A stretch of DNA of 64,000 nucleotides from Polytrichum commune (taxonomy: Eukaryota; Streptophyta; Polytrichopsida; Polytrichales; Polytrichaceae). Below are positions 23,718 through 36,190 of the stretch, in pieces. The position numbers were made by a program, and so were the translations under genes. The stretch spans positions 69,951,554 through 70,015,553 of the forward strand of contig OX485803.1 of assembly GCA_950295325.1 (NCBI GenBank), in the 5' to 3' direction. Below the pieces are notes generated by a model. That model saw nothing but the letters and a program-made list of their open reading frames with translations. It did no database searches and was not told where the DNA came from. Position 1 is the first letter of the stretch. Every line of letters begins with the position of its first letter.

Positions 23718-24487
23718 ACTGGAATTAATTAATTACATGCTTCATTGATGATTTCACTTCCTGCTTGCGCATCGCCCACCACATCCGCCATGTTCATCAC
23801 CATCATCCGCACAAACTCCACCAACGCGGCAGGGATGGTACCCCACAAAAGACAGGGGGAGGATCCGTACTCCTCATTTCGGAACAACATGTATCCAAAC
23901 AGAGGTACCAGCAAGTTGAGCACCAACATGACGTCCGCCTCTCCCAACCCTCGCGTGAGCAGCTTCAACGGTGGAGCTGAGTAGCCGATTGAGAAGATCA
24001 CTATCACAAGCATGATCAACCTCGTTCCAGCGTCGGCATCTGGAATGCCCGCACACAAACCCAAGCTCACCACACTCAATGCGCAACCGAGGTAGAACGA
24101 GGTCATGGGAAGCACTCTGCCGCTCATCAGCACCCGGCTTCCACCCGTCCACGGGGACGGAAACTCATGTAGCTGATCGGCCTCGTAGTCGTAGTACTCG
24201 TTGAAGAAGTGGGTGAGCATGTGTGTGCAGCTGACGAACAACTGCCCCAACAAAAACAGCGGCACTGAAATCATGAAGCCTGCTGGGTTTGCATTGCTGT
24301 AATTGTCAATGTTGTCGATGTTGCTGGAAATCGTGGCGCAGGTGACGCCCACAGCGAAGGCGATCGGAGAGTATACCAGAAACCTCACTCGGCCAAGCTC
24401 AAGAAACAACATGACCTTGTTCATCAGACCTCTTGCACGTGCTAGTAGTAAGTTTGGATCTTTAACAGTACTGGCCATTGTGCACAT

Positions 24488-24914
24488 GGTGGTGATCTAG
24501 TCAAGATAGATCGCTTGCATCCAACTAATGTTTCCCAATGTTCATGGCAGCGTGCAAATCCTATAACGGTACACTCTCTGGACAGATCTTTGAAACTTAA
24601 GTTCTACAAAACCAGCCCCATTTTAGAACTTATTTTGCTTCAGAACTTATTTGAAACCTCCATGAGTCCTCTACAGAGTATGGGAAATCGTTCTACGCGA
24701 ATCCTCCGTGAATCCTGTACAGAATATGGGAAAATGTTCTACGTGAATACTCCATCACAAGGTGCATTTGGGAAATTCCCGCATGGGAAAAGGGATGGTT
24801 TTCCCCACTTTGACATAATTCCCTCCTTTTGAAGGGAATTCTTACGTTGTTTCTGCACACAAGAGGGAATTGTGCCAAGAGGGAATCCTGTACAGAATAT
24901 GGGAAAACGTAGTA
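24488..24914. other. Prenyltransferase upstream region with direct repeats
   Basis: AATCCTGTACAGAATATGGG occurs near 24711 and 24882, and a related form (CTCTACAGAGTATGGG) near 24669. No coding features. The prenyltransferase promoter would lie here. Confidence 0.45.
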
Positions 24915-27529
24915 CAGTCCAACCTCGTTGTTAGGACACTGGTTTATATGACACCCTTAATATTACGACACTTTTTTGTGCGACCAAAGTTTTTAGTTCA
25001 AAACTCCCTCTTTTATACGACTACAACACTCGATAATACGACATTTAGATTATCAAAATGATTAAAGAGGGAATAAATGCTGAAATTCCTTTCATCCATG
25101 TTATGTACATCTCAAATACATTCATTTTCATTTGGGAACTACTTGAAAACTTCACTTATCATTGGGAACTTAATGATAATTAGGGTCACTAATGTAGAAT
25201 GGACATGGTTAGGGTTAGAGTGGCCTCCTGCCTAGTATGTTGCCTTGTACATGGGTGAGATAGTATCTTTGTGCACTCTCTTGGATTCTTGCAGTTCCCC
25301 AATTTTATCTTCTCCAATCTCCAATTCAATCTTGCAGTATTCCAAACTAGTCGCGCTCCAATCTTGCTTCTTGATCCGTGTAGCAAATGTTCCATCTCCT
25401 AAGCATAGCCTAATTTTTTTAATTTAATTTAATTTAATTTTTTTTTCTACTGGTGGCTAGCCTAATCTGTAAGCATTTCAATCTTCTACTGAGCTCAATC
25501 GACTATTATCACCGTATTCATAGTTTCTCTTCTCCTTACATTTGAATAGGATCTGTGCTGCTAAACCTTATCTCTAATGACATCCACATTGCTCAATGCT
25601 GCATAGCGATCTCTTGAGCTAATCAGTGTGTGGGCGGTTCTTGGTTTTCTTGAAGCATTACTTGACAAAAGTTCTTTAATGCAGGTAGAAGCTCTACGAC
25701 ATCCTTCTTGTGGTATTGGAATTTTGGATGTAGCTTGGATCCGATGTGCTATTCCATTCAATTGTCAATGTTGTAGAGCCTGAATTTGTAAGTAAGCTCG
25801 TTTGCTAACCGTTCTATTGAAGCTTGATGTAGCGAACCGATGTAGCTTGAATTGTTCTTCATCTGCAAGTTGATGTTAGGGTTGAAATTTTTAGTAAATC
25901 GTATGTAATTCTTGAAATTGATGTGTTGCAATCATTTTTTCCAGCAATTATCGCATCTGGCCAAATTTGATTGAGGCACTTCTAAGTCTGAGTGTCTGTC
26001 GTGACGATTCCATGGCAGCTGCTTTAGAATTTTGCAAAATGGCCTTTGAGTCTGGTGCACATGGCAATCTGTAATACATTGCGGAATTTATGTTGAACTT
26101 GGCTGAAACCTTCTAAGCAAATTCAGGAGGAGAACTATGTGAATGCGCTCAAACTTTGGCTATTGGAGTCGGTGATTGCTGTAGTTGAAGTGCATTTGCT
26201 CCAATTTCACACTCCTCATTAATGCTCATCTTTCATTTAAGAGTTTCTGTGAAAGATCTTCACATTCTTGTACTAATTTTCAGGTTACATTACTGATGTT
26301 CTATGAGAGTGAAAATTGCGCCCTAGAATCCTTCACTATGCATGTATGTCCTCACTTAATGGAGGTTGTTTTAATTTGACTCGTGATCATCTATTGATTG
26401 GCTGCTAGGTTGGGGATTGTCCTACAATTTGTAAATGAAGATGAGTAATAAGAGAAAGAGGACTGGTTTGACAATGGAGGACATGAGACAAATGCTCATC
26501 ATTTTCAAGGATAACCCTAGTTGGAGTCAACAAACAATTGCTGATGAATTTAACAAGAAATTTTGTAAAGAGGTGAAGAGGAACACAGTATCTTAGATCC
26601 TCGGCTCTTCTAACAAAATTGTGGGTATTCAAAGTGAGGCTACCAAAGATGTCCAGAGAGTCAGAGACCCAAAGTACCCAAATCTTGAGAATGCCTTGAT
26701 GACATGGTTCAATCAGGTGTGGATTTCATTGCAATTTGTATATGCTTGCTAATGACTTGTTTTTGTTCTTCAATTGATTACATAAACATTGAAATATTAA
26801 AGGAATTCTATTCACTTCAAGTAATTTTGATCTTTTTAATTTTGTCAAAAGGTGAGAAGTAAAGATGGGGCATTGACTGATGAGATGCTCATGCGAAAGG
26901 CTACAATTCTTCGGGAATCTTTTGTGACAAAACTTGCAATGATCCAATCAAGGTTGAAGAGTACAAAAACTTCAAGATTTCAAATGGTTGGTTGGATAAA
27001 TTCAAGAATAGGAACACTATTGCAAGGTAAATATTGAATATGTTTCATTTTTATTATTTGATTATGCAAGTTCTCATTTTATCTCCGGAAGGCCACACTA
27101 AGTATTGATCATGTCTTGATTACAATTATCCTCACACTATTGTACATAGTGTATCTACATGGTGAAAATGTTGATGTTGATGCTGATGGAGTTGCCCAAG
27201 CAATAAGTCAACTTCCTATTATTTTATCAAATTATGAGCCTGAAGATGTTAACAACATGGATGAGATTGGATTGTGATTTAGAGCATATCCTAATAAAAC
27301 ATTAGCACAAAGGAAGGTGAAGGGTCAGAAGTTACAAAAAGAATGTGTAACACTTGCTCTTGTTAATTCAACTGGGACTGATAAGTTGTAGTTGCTTATG
27401 ATTTATAAGTCTAAGCAACCACACGATATTTTGGAAGGTGGCAACCTCATGAGTATGTTCGGTGGCACTCAAATAAAACATCTTGGATGAAGGGGGATAT
27501 ATTTGAAGCTTGGATTTTGCAGCTCAACA
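24915..27529 (+). mobile_element. pogo/Tigger-like DNA transposon, 3' part missing
   Basis: The left end, TA then CAGTCCAACCTCGTTGTTAG (24913-24934), followed by GACAC...TACGACA repeats, is the classic pogo/Tigger terminal pattern with a TA target. A CENP-B/DDE-type transposase reads on the plus strand from 26435. The element stops abruptly at 27529 inside the DDE domain, where the CACTA terminal repeat begins. Its right end is not in the window. Confidence 0.75.
26435..27529 (+). pseudogene. pogo-like transposase (CENP-B DNA-binding plus DDE domain), truncated
   Basis: Exon 1 (26435-26716) encodes a basic start (MSNKRKRTGLTMEDMRQML) and a pogo-type helix-turn-helix, with a TAG at 26594-26596. 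Exon 2 (from 26852) gives VRSKDGALTDEMLMRKA and, after a one-base frameshift near 26920, NFKISNGWLDKFKNRNTIAR, the CENP-B-type second DNA-binding motif. From 27160 comes the DDE part: NNMDEIGL holds the first catalytic Asp, then KVKGQKLQKECVTLALVNS, and after another frameshift NKTSWMKGDIFEAWILQLN, where the CACTA element starts. It would have cut and pasted at TA sites. It now has several stops and no C-terminus. Confidence 0.8.
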
Positions 27530-28154
27530 CACTACAACAAATTGGGTATTTTGTGACTAGGGAAATATGCCTGGGGATGACTGGTGACTACATGCAGTCA
27601 CATTTTGCCAGGCCTCGACCTTTGGGGGGTACGAAATTCAAAAATATGACTCGCAGTCATATTTTATTGTTGTATTCGGCAAATGTACTATATACAGCGT
27701 ATGGGAACAATGACTGCCTTTATAGGGAACGACGGGGAACGTGTCTGGTGGACGCCCAGTCATATGTGGCAGTCACATTCTGACTAGGACCATTTTTTTC
27801 CTTTTTTTGGACAACCCTTGATAATTCAGGCTGCCCTAGACGGGCCTCTTGTGTTTTTGCCCCATGACTCATTATCTAGTATTATGGTTTGGAGTATTTA
27901 TTTAATAATGACAAATTTTGGTCAAAATTAAGTACTTTGTGTGTTATAGTATGAATGGCAATGAAAATTGGGAATGGCCCATGTTTATTTATTGAATAAT
28001 TAATTGATTGATGTTTTAGGGAGTATAGGGGGGAAATTGGGGAGGAAATTTGAAATTTACTATTGCCAAGAGACTAATTGAACATGTATATAATTGAACT
28101 TAAATATATACCCACCTAAGTTTCATTTATACAACTTTTTGCTCGGACGGGAAG

Positions 28155-31100
28155 TCAATCACCGTCCGAGTCGCAATACTCGGAGTCATCTACCGATGCG
28201 TCGTCCGGTCCCTCTAGACATTCTAATGCCTTAGCAACCACTCCTGGCCCCACTTCCACTGCATCGCCCAATATGGGTGTCTTCGGTACGATATCATCAT
28301 ATAAGGCCGTCACTTGTAATCCGGGAAAATCATAAGTCCTACCTAGTGTTATGCATTGTACTTCATCCGTTCTTTGTTGTTTGGAGAATACCTGAACCCT
28401 TCTCGGTTCCTTGCGCAAAACAACTTCCCATCCACACTTCGTTACGTCGGGTGCAAAAAAAACTTGTTCGATGTGGAAAGGAAAGGCAAATGATTGTACT
28501 GAGTAAGGAATCAATCTGTCAAAGTTTACAATGGTGAAGCCATAGTCATCGCGCTTCATCGTGGCCCCATCTCCCTTAATGTTTGCGACGACCCAATTAC
28601 AATAGAGGACCACCTCGCAGCGGAGTTGGAGTACGTGGGTTGGGTGGAGGAAATCCTATGGCGCGCATCACTGCTTTTGGAAACCAAATGTGAAAATCTT
28701 CGTCGCGCAACTCCGCTGGGTACATTACCCGTGCCTTCCGCTTCTTGCGCCTGTATTTGTGCCGCTCACATTCCCACCGTGACATGTCATCCTCGTGTTT
28801 CCTGCATTTTGGATACAACCCAACATATCATTACCCGTGACTTGCTGAAATCACTAAGGGCAGTCATAATTGCATACAACAGTAGTCGTAGTGTGTCGCG
28901 ATAACTACAACGAAATGCATATTTTACGACTACATTTTATAATTATACTTAGTCATAAATCCCAAAATATGACTGAGTGTAGTCATAAATTTTGGTCACA
29001 AAAGATGCGTTTTGTTGTAGTTCGTATGGACTGGACTGTTGTTCTAAGAGAGGTGGTGCATTTAAGGTTCTTCCACTAAAATATGAACTCACCTCCTCTA
29101 CTCCTCCAGTGGTGCCGCATTGTTCACCACGAACTCATGTATCCATTGTCGAAGGTCGGATGGGAGATAACGCGCCCGCACGCCACCTTCGAGGATCTCA
29201 TCATACATTGATGGGTCTTCTTTGTCATCCCACACTCTTCGAGTGGTGACTGTATATTCTTGCATATACTCCGTACAAAATCCCAATGCCTCTACTATAG
29301 CGTAGCCTTCAACCATGCAACCCTCTGGCCGAGTACGGTTTCGGACGTACCCTTTTAGAGTCTTCAGGTACCTCTCTATAGGGTACATCCAACGTGTATG
29401 TACGGGTCCACAAATTTCCACTTCCTCCACGAGATGCAGGACCAAATGGCTCATGATGTCAAAAAATGATGGCGGGAATTCTTTTTCCAACATGCATAGT
29501 GCTATGGCCGCTTCACACCTCATCTCCTATATTGTTGTGGGATCAATGGACTTAGCACACACCCTCCTGAATACACGGCTCAACATTATTATTGATGTCC
29601 GCACTTCCTTTTCCATTGTGCAGCGCACACATAGTGCCAACACTTGCTGCATGAGGACATGGTAGTCATGGGATTTCAGGCCTTTTATTTGCCCATCCAC
29701 GTTTACGCGCTTCTTCAACTATCCCACATAGTGGGTGGGGGTTCGCAATGCACGCACTTGCTCCACAAAGACTTCACGCTTTTCTTTCGTCATAACGTAC
29801 GAGGACCGAGGTAGAATCACGTTACCGGATTTTGTTCCTGCTACGGGCCAAAGATGCTTGCGTATACCCGCCTCCTTCATGTCCAGACGAACTCCAAGTG
29901 TGTCCTTCTCTCCAAATATGGTTTTTATCACATTCTTAGCGATGTTTTTCTCACAGTGCATAACATCCAATGTGTGTCGAATTAGAAGATCCTGCACAAT
30001 AAATCGAGCCAGTGAGAAATTTGCCGGAGCGAATCACAATATCACTACGTGCAATCATGTGACTGTACATGACTACATCTACTCACATAATACTCATAAA
30101 TAATATTACTATATGCAATAATGTGACTACGTCCACTCCCTTAATTCTCATAATAACATACACGTACTTTCCAGTATGGAAGGTCATATAGACATGTCCT
30201 CCTCTTCACTCCGTGATCGTGTACGGGGTCTGTCGTTTGCCCAGTTTGGTTTCTGTAGTGTTTTTTCGTGCACTCTTCTCGCTTGTTCGCATATCGCAAT
30301 TGCTCTCGACCACTCATCCTTCTTGGCGGTGGTCTCATCTCGGGCTGCCCATCAAAATTGGACCTTTGTCGTCTCCATTGGTGGGTCATTGGCAGTTGTC
30401 GTCTATGCCCAAGGTAAACATTTTTTTTCAACGCTTTGGAACGCCATGTTGCCACGTTGGGGCAAGCCCTATGTCCTTTTGTTACTTGCCCGGAAATCAA
30501 ACCGTACGTCGGGAAGTCATTCACCTTCCACAAAAGCATGCCATGTAGCTTAAATGTTTTCTCTTTGGAGTTTCCGTGCGATCCGTCCAGGCAGTCGACC
30601 CCTTTTCAAAGCTCTTGGAGCTCCTCAATCAACGGTGCCATGTACACATCCACGTTCCTGTCCCTCACACTCTTTTTTCCTGGTATGATTAGCGCAAGCA
30701 TCATGAAGAAGTTTTTGGTTACTAACCAAGGGGGGAGATTGTAGTTCAGCATGACCACGGGCCAAGTAGAGTGGCTGAGACTTTGGTTCCTAAATGGATT
30801 TACGCCATCCAGTGCAAGGCCAAGCCTAACGTTCCGTTCATCTTCCGCAAACCACGGCCACCTATTATTTACGTGGTCCCAAGCCTTCGAGTCCACCACG
30901 GACCTCATCACCTTGTCCTTACTTTTCCCACCTACATGCCACTTCATTAGCTCCGCGATCCGTGTGCAGTTGTACATCCTTCGCAAACGAGGAATCAAAG
31001 GAAAATGTCTCAAAACTTTGACTGGAATTGTTTTGGAGTTCTCTACAAAGCGCGATTTATGGCATGTTGGGCACTCCGTTGCATCCTCCAATTCTTTCCG

Positions 31101-31600
31101 AAACAAACAACATCCATCTCTACACGCATGTATTGAGTTGTAGGACAACCCCAACTTCATCAATAAGCCTTTCGTCTCGTTAAATGATTTCGGTAGTGTG
31201 TTGTCCTTGGGTAAAATTGTCTCCTTCAACAACTTCAACAACTCATTTACAAAGTTGTTTGGTACGGCGAAGGTGGTGCAACACAATAGTATTAAGAGTG
31301 TCGATGTGAGACGGTTCGAGGGGCTTCCCTTATAAAGTGGAGTTCCAGCTTCGCATAAGAGATTCTGGTGGTCTACCCCACTGGGGTCCTCATTGTTCAT
31401 GGTACTCCCTCTTGTTTCTATGGGGTCATTCATTTCTTCCCTTTCCCCATCGCTACCTTCAGTGTCGTTCATTGTGAAACCATCCTCCCTTTCATCGTCT
31501 TCAACCAATGCATCCCCGAGTCCCTTATGTATGGTGGCTTCGGTTTCGTGTCCGTCAAAATTGAGGCCATCGTACTTGCCGAAGCACCCTGCCACCATAC
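28155..31600 (-). pseudogene. CACTA transposase (Tnp2 plus DUF4218 and DUF4216 domains)
   Basis: The reading starts near ATG 31598. Residues CTTFAVPNNFVNELLKLLKE, a Cys-rich CPTCHKSRF, WHVGGKSKDKVMRSVVDSKA and LALDGVNPF form the Tnp2 core, continued by LLWKVNDFPTYGLISGQVTK and GHRRQLP. An intron (29992-30167, GTACGT...GTGCAG) joins PYWK to DLLIRHTLDVMHCEKN. DUF4218 follows at 29098-29523 (LEKEFPPSFFDIMSHLVLHL, GPVHTRWMYPIERYLKTLKG), and DUF4216 at 28155-28820. In-frame stops lie at 30606-30608 (TGA where relatives have Trp), just below 29719 and at 29524-29526; a 120-bp MITE sits at 28903-29022. This is the catalytic protein of CACTA elements; this copy is dead. Confidence 0.85.
28903..29022. 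mobile_element. 120-bp MITE nested between transposase exons
   Basis: AACTACAACGAAATGCAT at the left end and the reverse complement AACTACAACAAAACGCAT at the right end form inverted repeats that continue for about 10 more bases. AGTCATA motifs fill the interior, as in the host CACTA element, so it may be a deletion derivative of that family. Confidence 0.5.
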
Positions 31601-32234
31601 GTAGAACCTCAACTTCTCCATCTTGTCCATCGTTTGTGTTAGGGTATGTCTGGCTTCTTTACCCACTCCGGGGTGCATGGGAGAACAAGTCAATCGGGCT
31701 GTACTCGTCCTGCAGAGAGTGATAAATTTGTGCGCACGTTATATATTTTCGCTTGGCAGAAACATACGATAAGGACTCATAACAATGACAATCATAGAAC
31801 ATGGATTGTATATAACATGGACATATTATATACAAATGTATGAAAACGACAAGGAGCAATCACAAGTAGTCTTGTATCACATGGATGAGTCATAAATTTG
31901 TGACTTCTGTGTTACGGGATTCTGTCATAAAATGCGCGTTGTATCTAACGAGAGGCAATAATAAAACGCCGAATATAACATAAACGTGTAACATGCGTGG
32001 GGGGGATGTCCACCGATTATGAAGACTGGAGTGTGTAAGATAAAAGAAATCTCATGCAACACACAAATACAAACAATGGATGTGGAAAAATGGTCATATT
32101 CCACATACACATGTATACCGTGGTCAGGACATGTATACAAAATTTTATCAAAACAAAACATGACTTAGTGTAGTCATATTAGTGAACACATGGCGCACTT
32201 TAGTCATTCCTAATATGGACTAATGGGTGTCAGC

Positions 32235-32758
32235 CTACAATGCAGTGTGCGGGTTCAAAGAGTAGTGTGCATACAACTCTTCTCCGACTAAAATGTCTTT
32301 TATGGCTATGGTGATTACATACCCCATTCCTGTTTGTTCCAGGGTTTTGGCAACATGCGAAATTCCCACACCACATTTCCTATTTCTTTGCGTCCTATGT
32401 AACTATTTATGAAGCCAGCAACATTCCCCTTCATTACATCTCCATCGATGTACAAGTCCGGCTCAATTTGCATCACATATGACTTCACTCGAGGTTGTGT
32501 CTTCTTCAAAGCTCTATATTCTCCCAAGATGTATTGTGGTCCTACAAATGGAAGCAGTTCCTCTCCCTCTTTGGCGGGTAGAAGTGCAAAGAGACCCCAA
32601 CCCATGAATGGGAAGTTGGACACCCTTACTTCCCATTCTCTATTCTAGTATGAAAACTTTATAAGTTTTAGGATGGGCCCGTCACACCACTGTCCGTCAT
32701 ACACGTTTGACCCCCATGTCTGCAAGGCTCGTACTCTTGCAGACGTTGTGTTTGGCAT
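32235..32758 (-). pseudogene. SET-domain protein carried by the CACTA element
   Basis: From ATG 32758 the frame reads a short N-terminus (VYDGQWCDGPILKL), a TAG near 32647, then FPFMGWGLFALLPAKEGEEL (the G-x-G-x-F/A opening of SET domains), LYIDGDVMKGNVAGFINSYI (the IDG...GN.A.FIN block), WEFRMLPKPWNKQEWG and, after a one-base frameshift at about 32316, IAIKDILVGEELYAHYS, the GEEL..Y end of the domain. SET domains methylate lysines with S-adenosylmethionine. The usual N-H-S after the GN block is N-S-Y here, while the closing Tyr is kept. No pre-SET or post-SET Cys cluster is visible. It lies between the divergent transposase and TNPA-position genes, well inside the element. The domain identity is from motif order only. 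Confidence 0.65.
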
Positions 32759-33682
32759 GGACTGTGAAGGCGTTTCGTGAAGCAGCTGCTGCTGGAGTTA
32801 CTTCACCTAGTCATATTTTGAGTCATATGACTTCACCTAGTCATATTCTGAGTCATATAAATACACTAAACTTCACAGTCATATATTGGCCGGTTTTGGT
32901 ATGTTTACGCATTTTTCATGGATCCACAGTTGCTCCTTTCACAGGCCGCAGATTTAGAGCGGCCCCTGACGCAGTTGGAGGTGGAAACCGAGCTAGCGAC
33001 ACCTGGGAAATTAGGACGGGGCCGGTCGTCATCGTCCAGAGGGCCACTCCCAAATGCAAGAGCGGGAGATAGAGGCCTCGTAGTTACGCGGAGCGAGTTG
33101 CACGACTTCCAAGATAGCATGAAGGGGGAGTTGGAGGATGTGAAGGCTATGGTGAAGGAGCTGCTGCTGGAGGTGCAGAAGCGAACGACGGCGCCCATGG
33201 AACCGCCAGCCACGGCGGAAGCGGGAGTCGACATGATCCAAGTAACCGCCGAAAAGGTTGCGTCTGTATACCCTCTGGTACTCGCTTCAAGTACATGTAT
33301 GGAACACCTTTGCTTCAGCAATGTTGTATGTCATGTAGAAAGATCATTTACTAATACACGCGTCATGTGGATCATTAGAACATGTAGGCAACTGGAAAGT
33401 CGGCGGAATCCGGGCATACTGAGTCGACTGCGGCATCGGAGCCCCTGCGTAACACCCTAGCGGATATGGGTAGCCAACCCGACATTCGAAAGAAGAAACC
33501 CATAGCCAAGAAGAGGAAGGGCGAAGCGGAGAAGCTATTGGTGGAACGCGATGCACGGTCTACCCGGCGTGCAATGGTTCGACAAAAAGAGGTTGGCCTT
33601 CATGCCATATGTTCATCATACTTATCGGATAGTTATATTTACGTGCAAGCTTCATGTCTTAGATTTGGCCTCAACATTGGAC

Positions 33683-33832
33683 AGTCATATGACTATGTCA
33701 CATAATATGACTATAGGCAGTCATATAATATGACTCACTGCAGTCATATAATATGATTCACTGCAGTCATAAAACATGACAAGTAGTAGTCATATAACAT
33801 GACATGAGGTTATCACAAGCAGTCATGCATGA
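33683..33832. repeat. AGTCATA/TATGACT motif array, intron 2 of the TNPA-position gene
   Basis: About ten close copies of CAGTCATATAATATGACT-type text lie in 150 bases, in both orientations. The same motif is dense in the terminal 700 bases of the CACTA element and is its probable transposase-binding motif. Confidence 0.65.
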
Positions 33833-35539
33833 CAGGGCCGACTCGGGAGGTGCACCTTTCATTAAAACCTAGAATCACGTGCGTTCACTGCATACTCTTA
33901 AAACCCCCTATATACAAGTTATTTTTTGTAAAATGAAGTAATATACATACAATTGCAACAATAAATATACAAGTGACAATATGTATACACAAAAAAACAT
34001 CCAATCATATATAGTCATTAATATAAGTATACAAATATACTTTTGAACAATAATCAACCCCTATAATATGTTTAACAAAATATCCTAGCTTTCATCAGCA
34101 AAGTCGTTGAAAACTTTTTCATCTCCCGGATGTAGCTCATAAACATTTGATTCACTAATATATGTCATTGTAGCCAATGCAATTATTGTCTCTAAGTCTA
34201 CCATCAAATGATCAGTAAGATCATATGTCCACTTGTTGTTAGCCCCTTTTTTATACCAACATAAACCAATCTCCATGTTTGATGGACGGTCCATCAAGTC
34301 AATTGGATCCCTATACTCCACCCAACGATTACAAAACTTCCTCCGCATCCAATATGAAAACTTATGATATGTGTATAGTAACAGTACCATACAAATACAA
34401 TTATTGTATATTTTTTAAAGGCCTTCCATATATGTACGTAACTATAAATTATAACATGTATACCATATGTATACGTAATACGGCAAGGTCCAAATCAATA
34501 CCCCTCTTGTGCACTCACGTATACTCGTACATGTTTAGTACAGTACACCCCCCGAGAGGGCCGAGTCATAATCTAACGCTAAAGTGTTACTGGGTCGTGA
34601 CGCTCCAGGTTATGACGTTTGGAGCGAGTCAGGAACAACCCGTGGAATTGTAGGAGGACGAGGACCATGAGGAGCCTGCGGCGAAGAGGGCGGCAAAACG
34701 GCCACATAAAGAAGGCAGTCCACAGAAGAAGAAGAAGAAGGCTGCCAATGCTCCGAAGATCCACCCGTTAGCCGCGAAGGTCCCCTCGGTAAGAGTGTCG
34801 GACTCCGGGTGTAGGAAAATTATAGTGTTGAATGTCGTAGGACTTCTTTGCGATATCAGTCCTCTGCACGATAGGAAAGAGTGGGGCCCGGATCTAGTAA
34901 TCTACCACGCTAAGGACCTGAATGTAAAAATAAAAAAAAGAACTGATTACGACAAATTTTTGTCGATGTTGTGCTTTAATTTTGATGTCGGGATATGGTC
35001 CCCCGTAGAGCAGACCGTACTAGAGGTTGTAGCTGCATTTCTTGCAGTGGGAACAACAGCTCAATGAAGTTTTTTGTGGGGGAGGTCCTATCTCCTCCAG
35101 AACCCAATAAGAGACCTCTGTAATCTATTTAGTATGATTTTAGACCCCACGCACGGCTCAACACGATGTCTCCAATTTGATTGGGATGCAACGGCGATGG
35201 CGCGTTCCCCCCCTCAAATGTCCTAAACTTTCCGCAATGGAATTTCCTAAACCTCAACGATGACTTCCTCCGCGGAATCTGCGGGCCATTCGAAGCATTG
35301 GCCCGCAACCAAACCGACATTGAATATTGTTTGGCGTATCTGATCAAAGAGGTTCATCTAGGGTCGGTACCTGCAAACCTGGTAGGTTCATCGACACAGG
35401 TAAGCTTCTCTTGGATATTTTTTGTTTATATTTGGTTCTCACTCCAATCGCAAACAAGAAAAATGTTGATAACATATGTCCACATAGGTATGTCACTCCA
35501 CGAAGTAATATGAGGATCCTAGACGAATATGTTACTTAT

Positions 35540-35720
35540 TGTAGTCATACAATATGACTTTGTCCAGTCATATGACTATGGTCAATCATAGGAAATATGA
35601 CTATGTCTAGTCATATGACTATGATCAGTCACAGGTCGTAATTATATTACTCATTGTTGTCATATCTAATGACTACGGTGTATTATATGAGTATCACCTG
35701 TCATATTATACAATCATAGC
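35540..35720. repeat. AGTCATA/TATGACT motif array, intron 4 of the TNPA-position gene
   Basis: Repeated TAGTCATACAATATGACT and AGTCATATGACTATG units fill the middle of the clean 410-bp intron between exons 4 and 5. Confidence 0.65.
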
Positions 35721-36190
35721 CTACTGTGAAGTTATATATTGAGTATTGAAGCAGTTGTAACTCCATGCGGATTTTTTTTGTTTGTTGACAATTACGTTTT
35801 CTGTTGCAGACACATGTAGAGGAGGTCACTCCCGTATTGTCGGAGACGGCTAATGCATTGGTGAAGGACGCACCCTTGCCGTTGGCCACGGGGTCCAATG
35901 TCAAATTGTTTGACTTGGACAAGGAGAACAAGGCCAAGGCGAACGTAGTGGCGCAAGGCATCATTGTGAGCCTTGCAAAAGGCTCACTCCACGGGCGACT
36001 CATTGAGGAGGGCAACGTATCAGTTTGCGTGTCCTCAATCGAGCCGGGAACAAAATCCGTGTTGCTGTTCGAGGGCAACAACGACGACGATCCTCCGATG
36101 TTGCATGTGGACGATGCACTGAAGTCCATCACCAAGTGGCCATTGGAAGCCCTAAAGGCTATCCTGCCGGAACCTCAACAAGCCACTTAG

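Larger units (their letters stand above)
21224..24487 (-). pseudogene. UbiA/MenA-like membrane prenyltransferase, interrupted by a hAT element
   Basis: Exon 1 runs from 24487 to about 23758 (second possible start 24478). It has the family's first aspartate motif NEYYDYEAD (residues 96-104), PWTGGSRVLMSG, the YSAPPLKLLTRGLGE block typical of MenA-like enzymes, several membrane segments and the second motif MADVVGDAQAG, ending at a plausible GTGAAA donor. The C-terminal part continues at about 23265-23051 (SALPYVATQHHGF...GNLE), is cut by the hAT element, and resumes in the same frame after the target duplication to TAG at 21224-21226. Such enzymes attach a prenyl chain to an aromatic acceptor, as in quinone synthesis; the substrate cannot be told. 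The acceptor phase between exon 1 and the next part is unresolved, so a short exon is missing or lost. The intron holds the dispersed repeat at 23373-23717. Confidence 0.75.
32918..36190 (+). pseudogene. TNPA-position CACTA gene with FCP1/HAD-like domain, five exons
   Basis: Exon 1 (32918 to about 33276) starts MDPQLLLSQAADLERPLTQL and contains a short coiled coil (SELHDFQDSMKGELEDVKAM). Exon 2 (33388 to about 33591) is basic with RKKKPIAKKRKGEAEK, a likely nuclear signal. Exon 3 (34609-35064) has a TAG at 34651-34653, an acidic then Lys-rich stretch, and a HAD/FCP1-like block: KIIVLNVVGLLCDI, VKIKKRTDYDKFL, FDVGIWSPVEQ. Exon 4 ends at 35399 (LNDDFLRGICGPFEALARNQ). Exon 5 (35810-36190) reads KENKAKANVVAQGIIVSLAK...LHVDDALKSITKWPLEALK, like the C-terminal domain of plant CACTA second proteins. 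Intron 35400-35809 has clean GTAAGC...TTGCAG borders and phase 0; the other joins are also phase 0. The catalytic DxD of HAD enzymes is replaced (LNVVG), so phosphatase activity is unlikely. Confidence 0.65.

Noticed and set aside
28992-31722. Plus-strand ORFs of 85-130 residues
   Set aside because: Shadows of the Tnp2 transposase on the minus strand.
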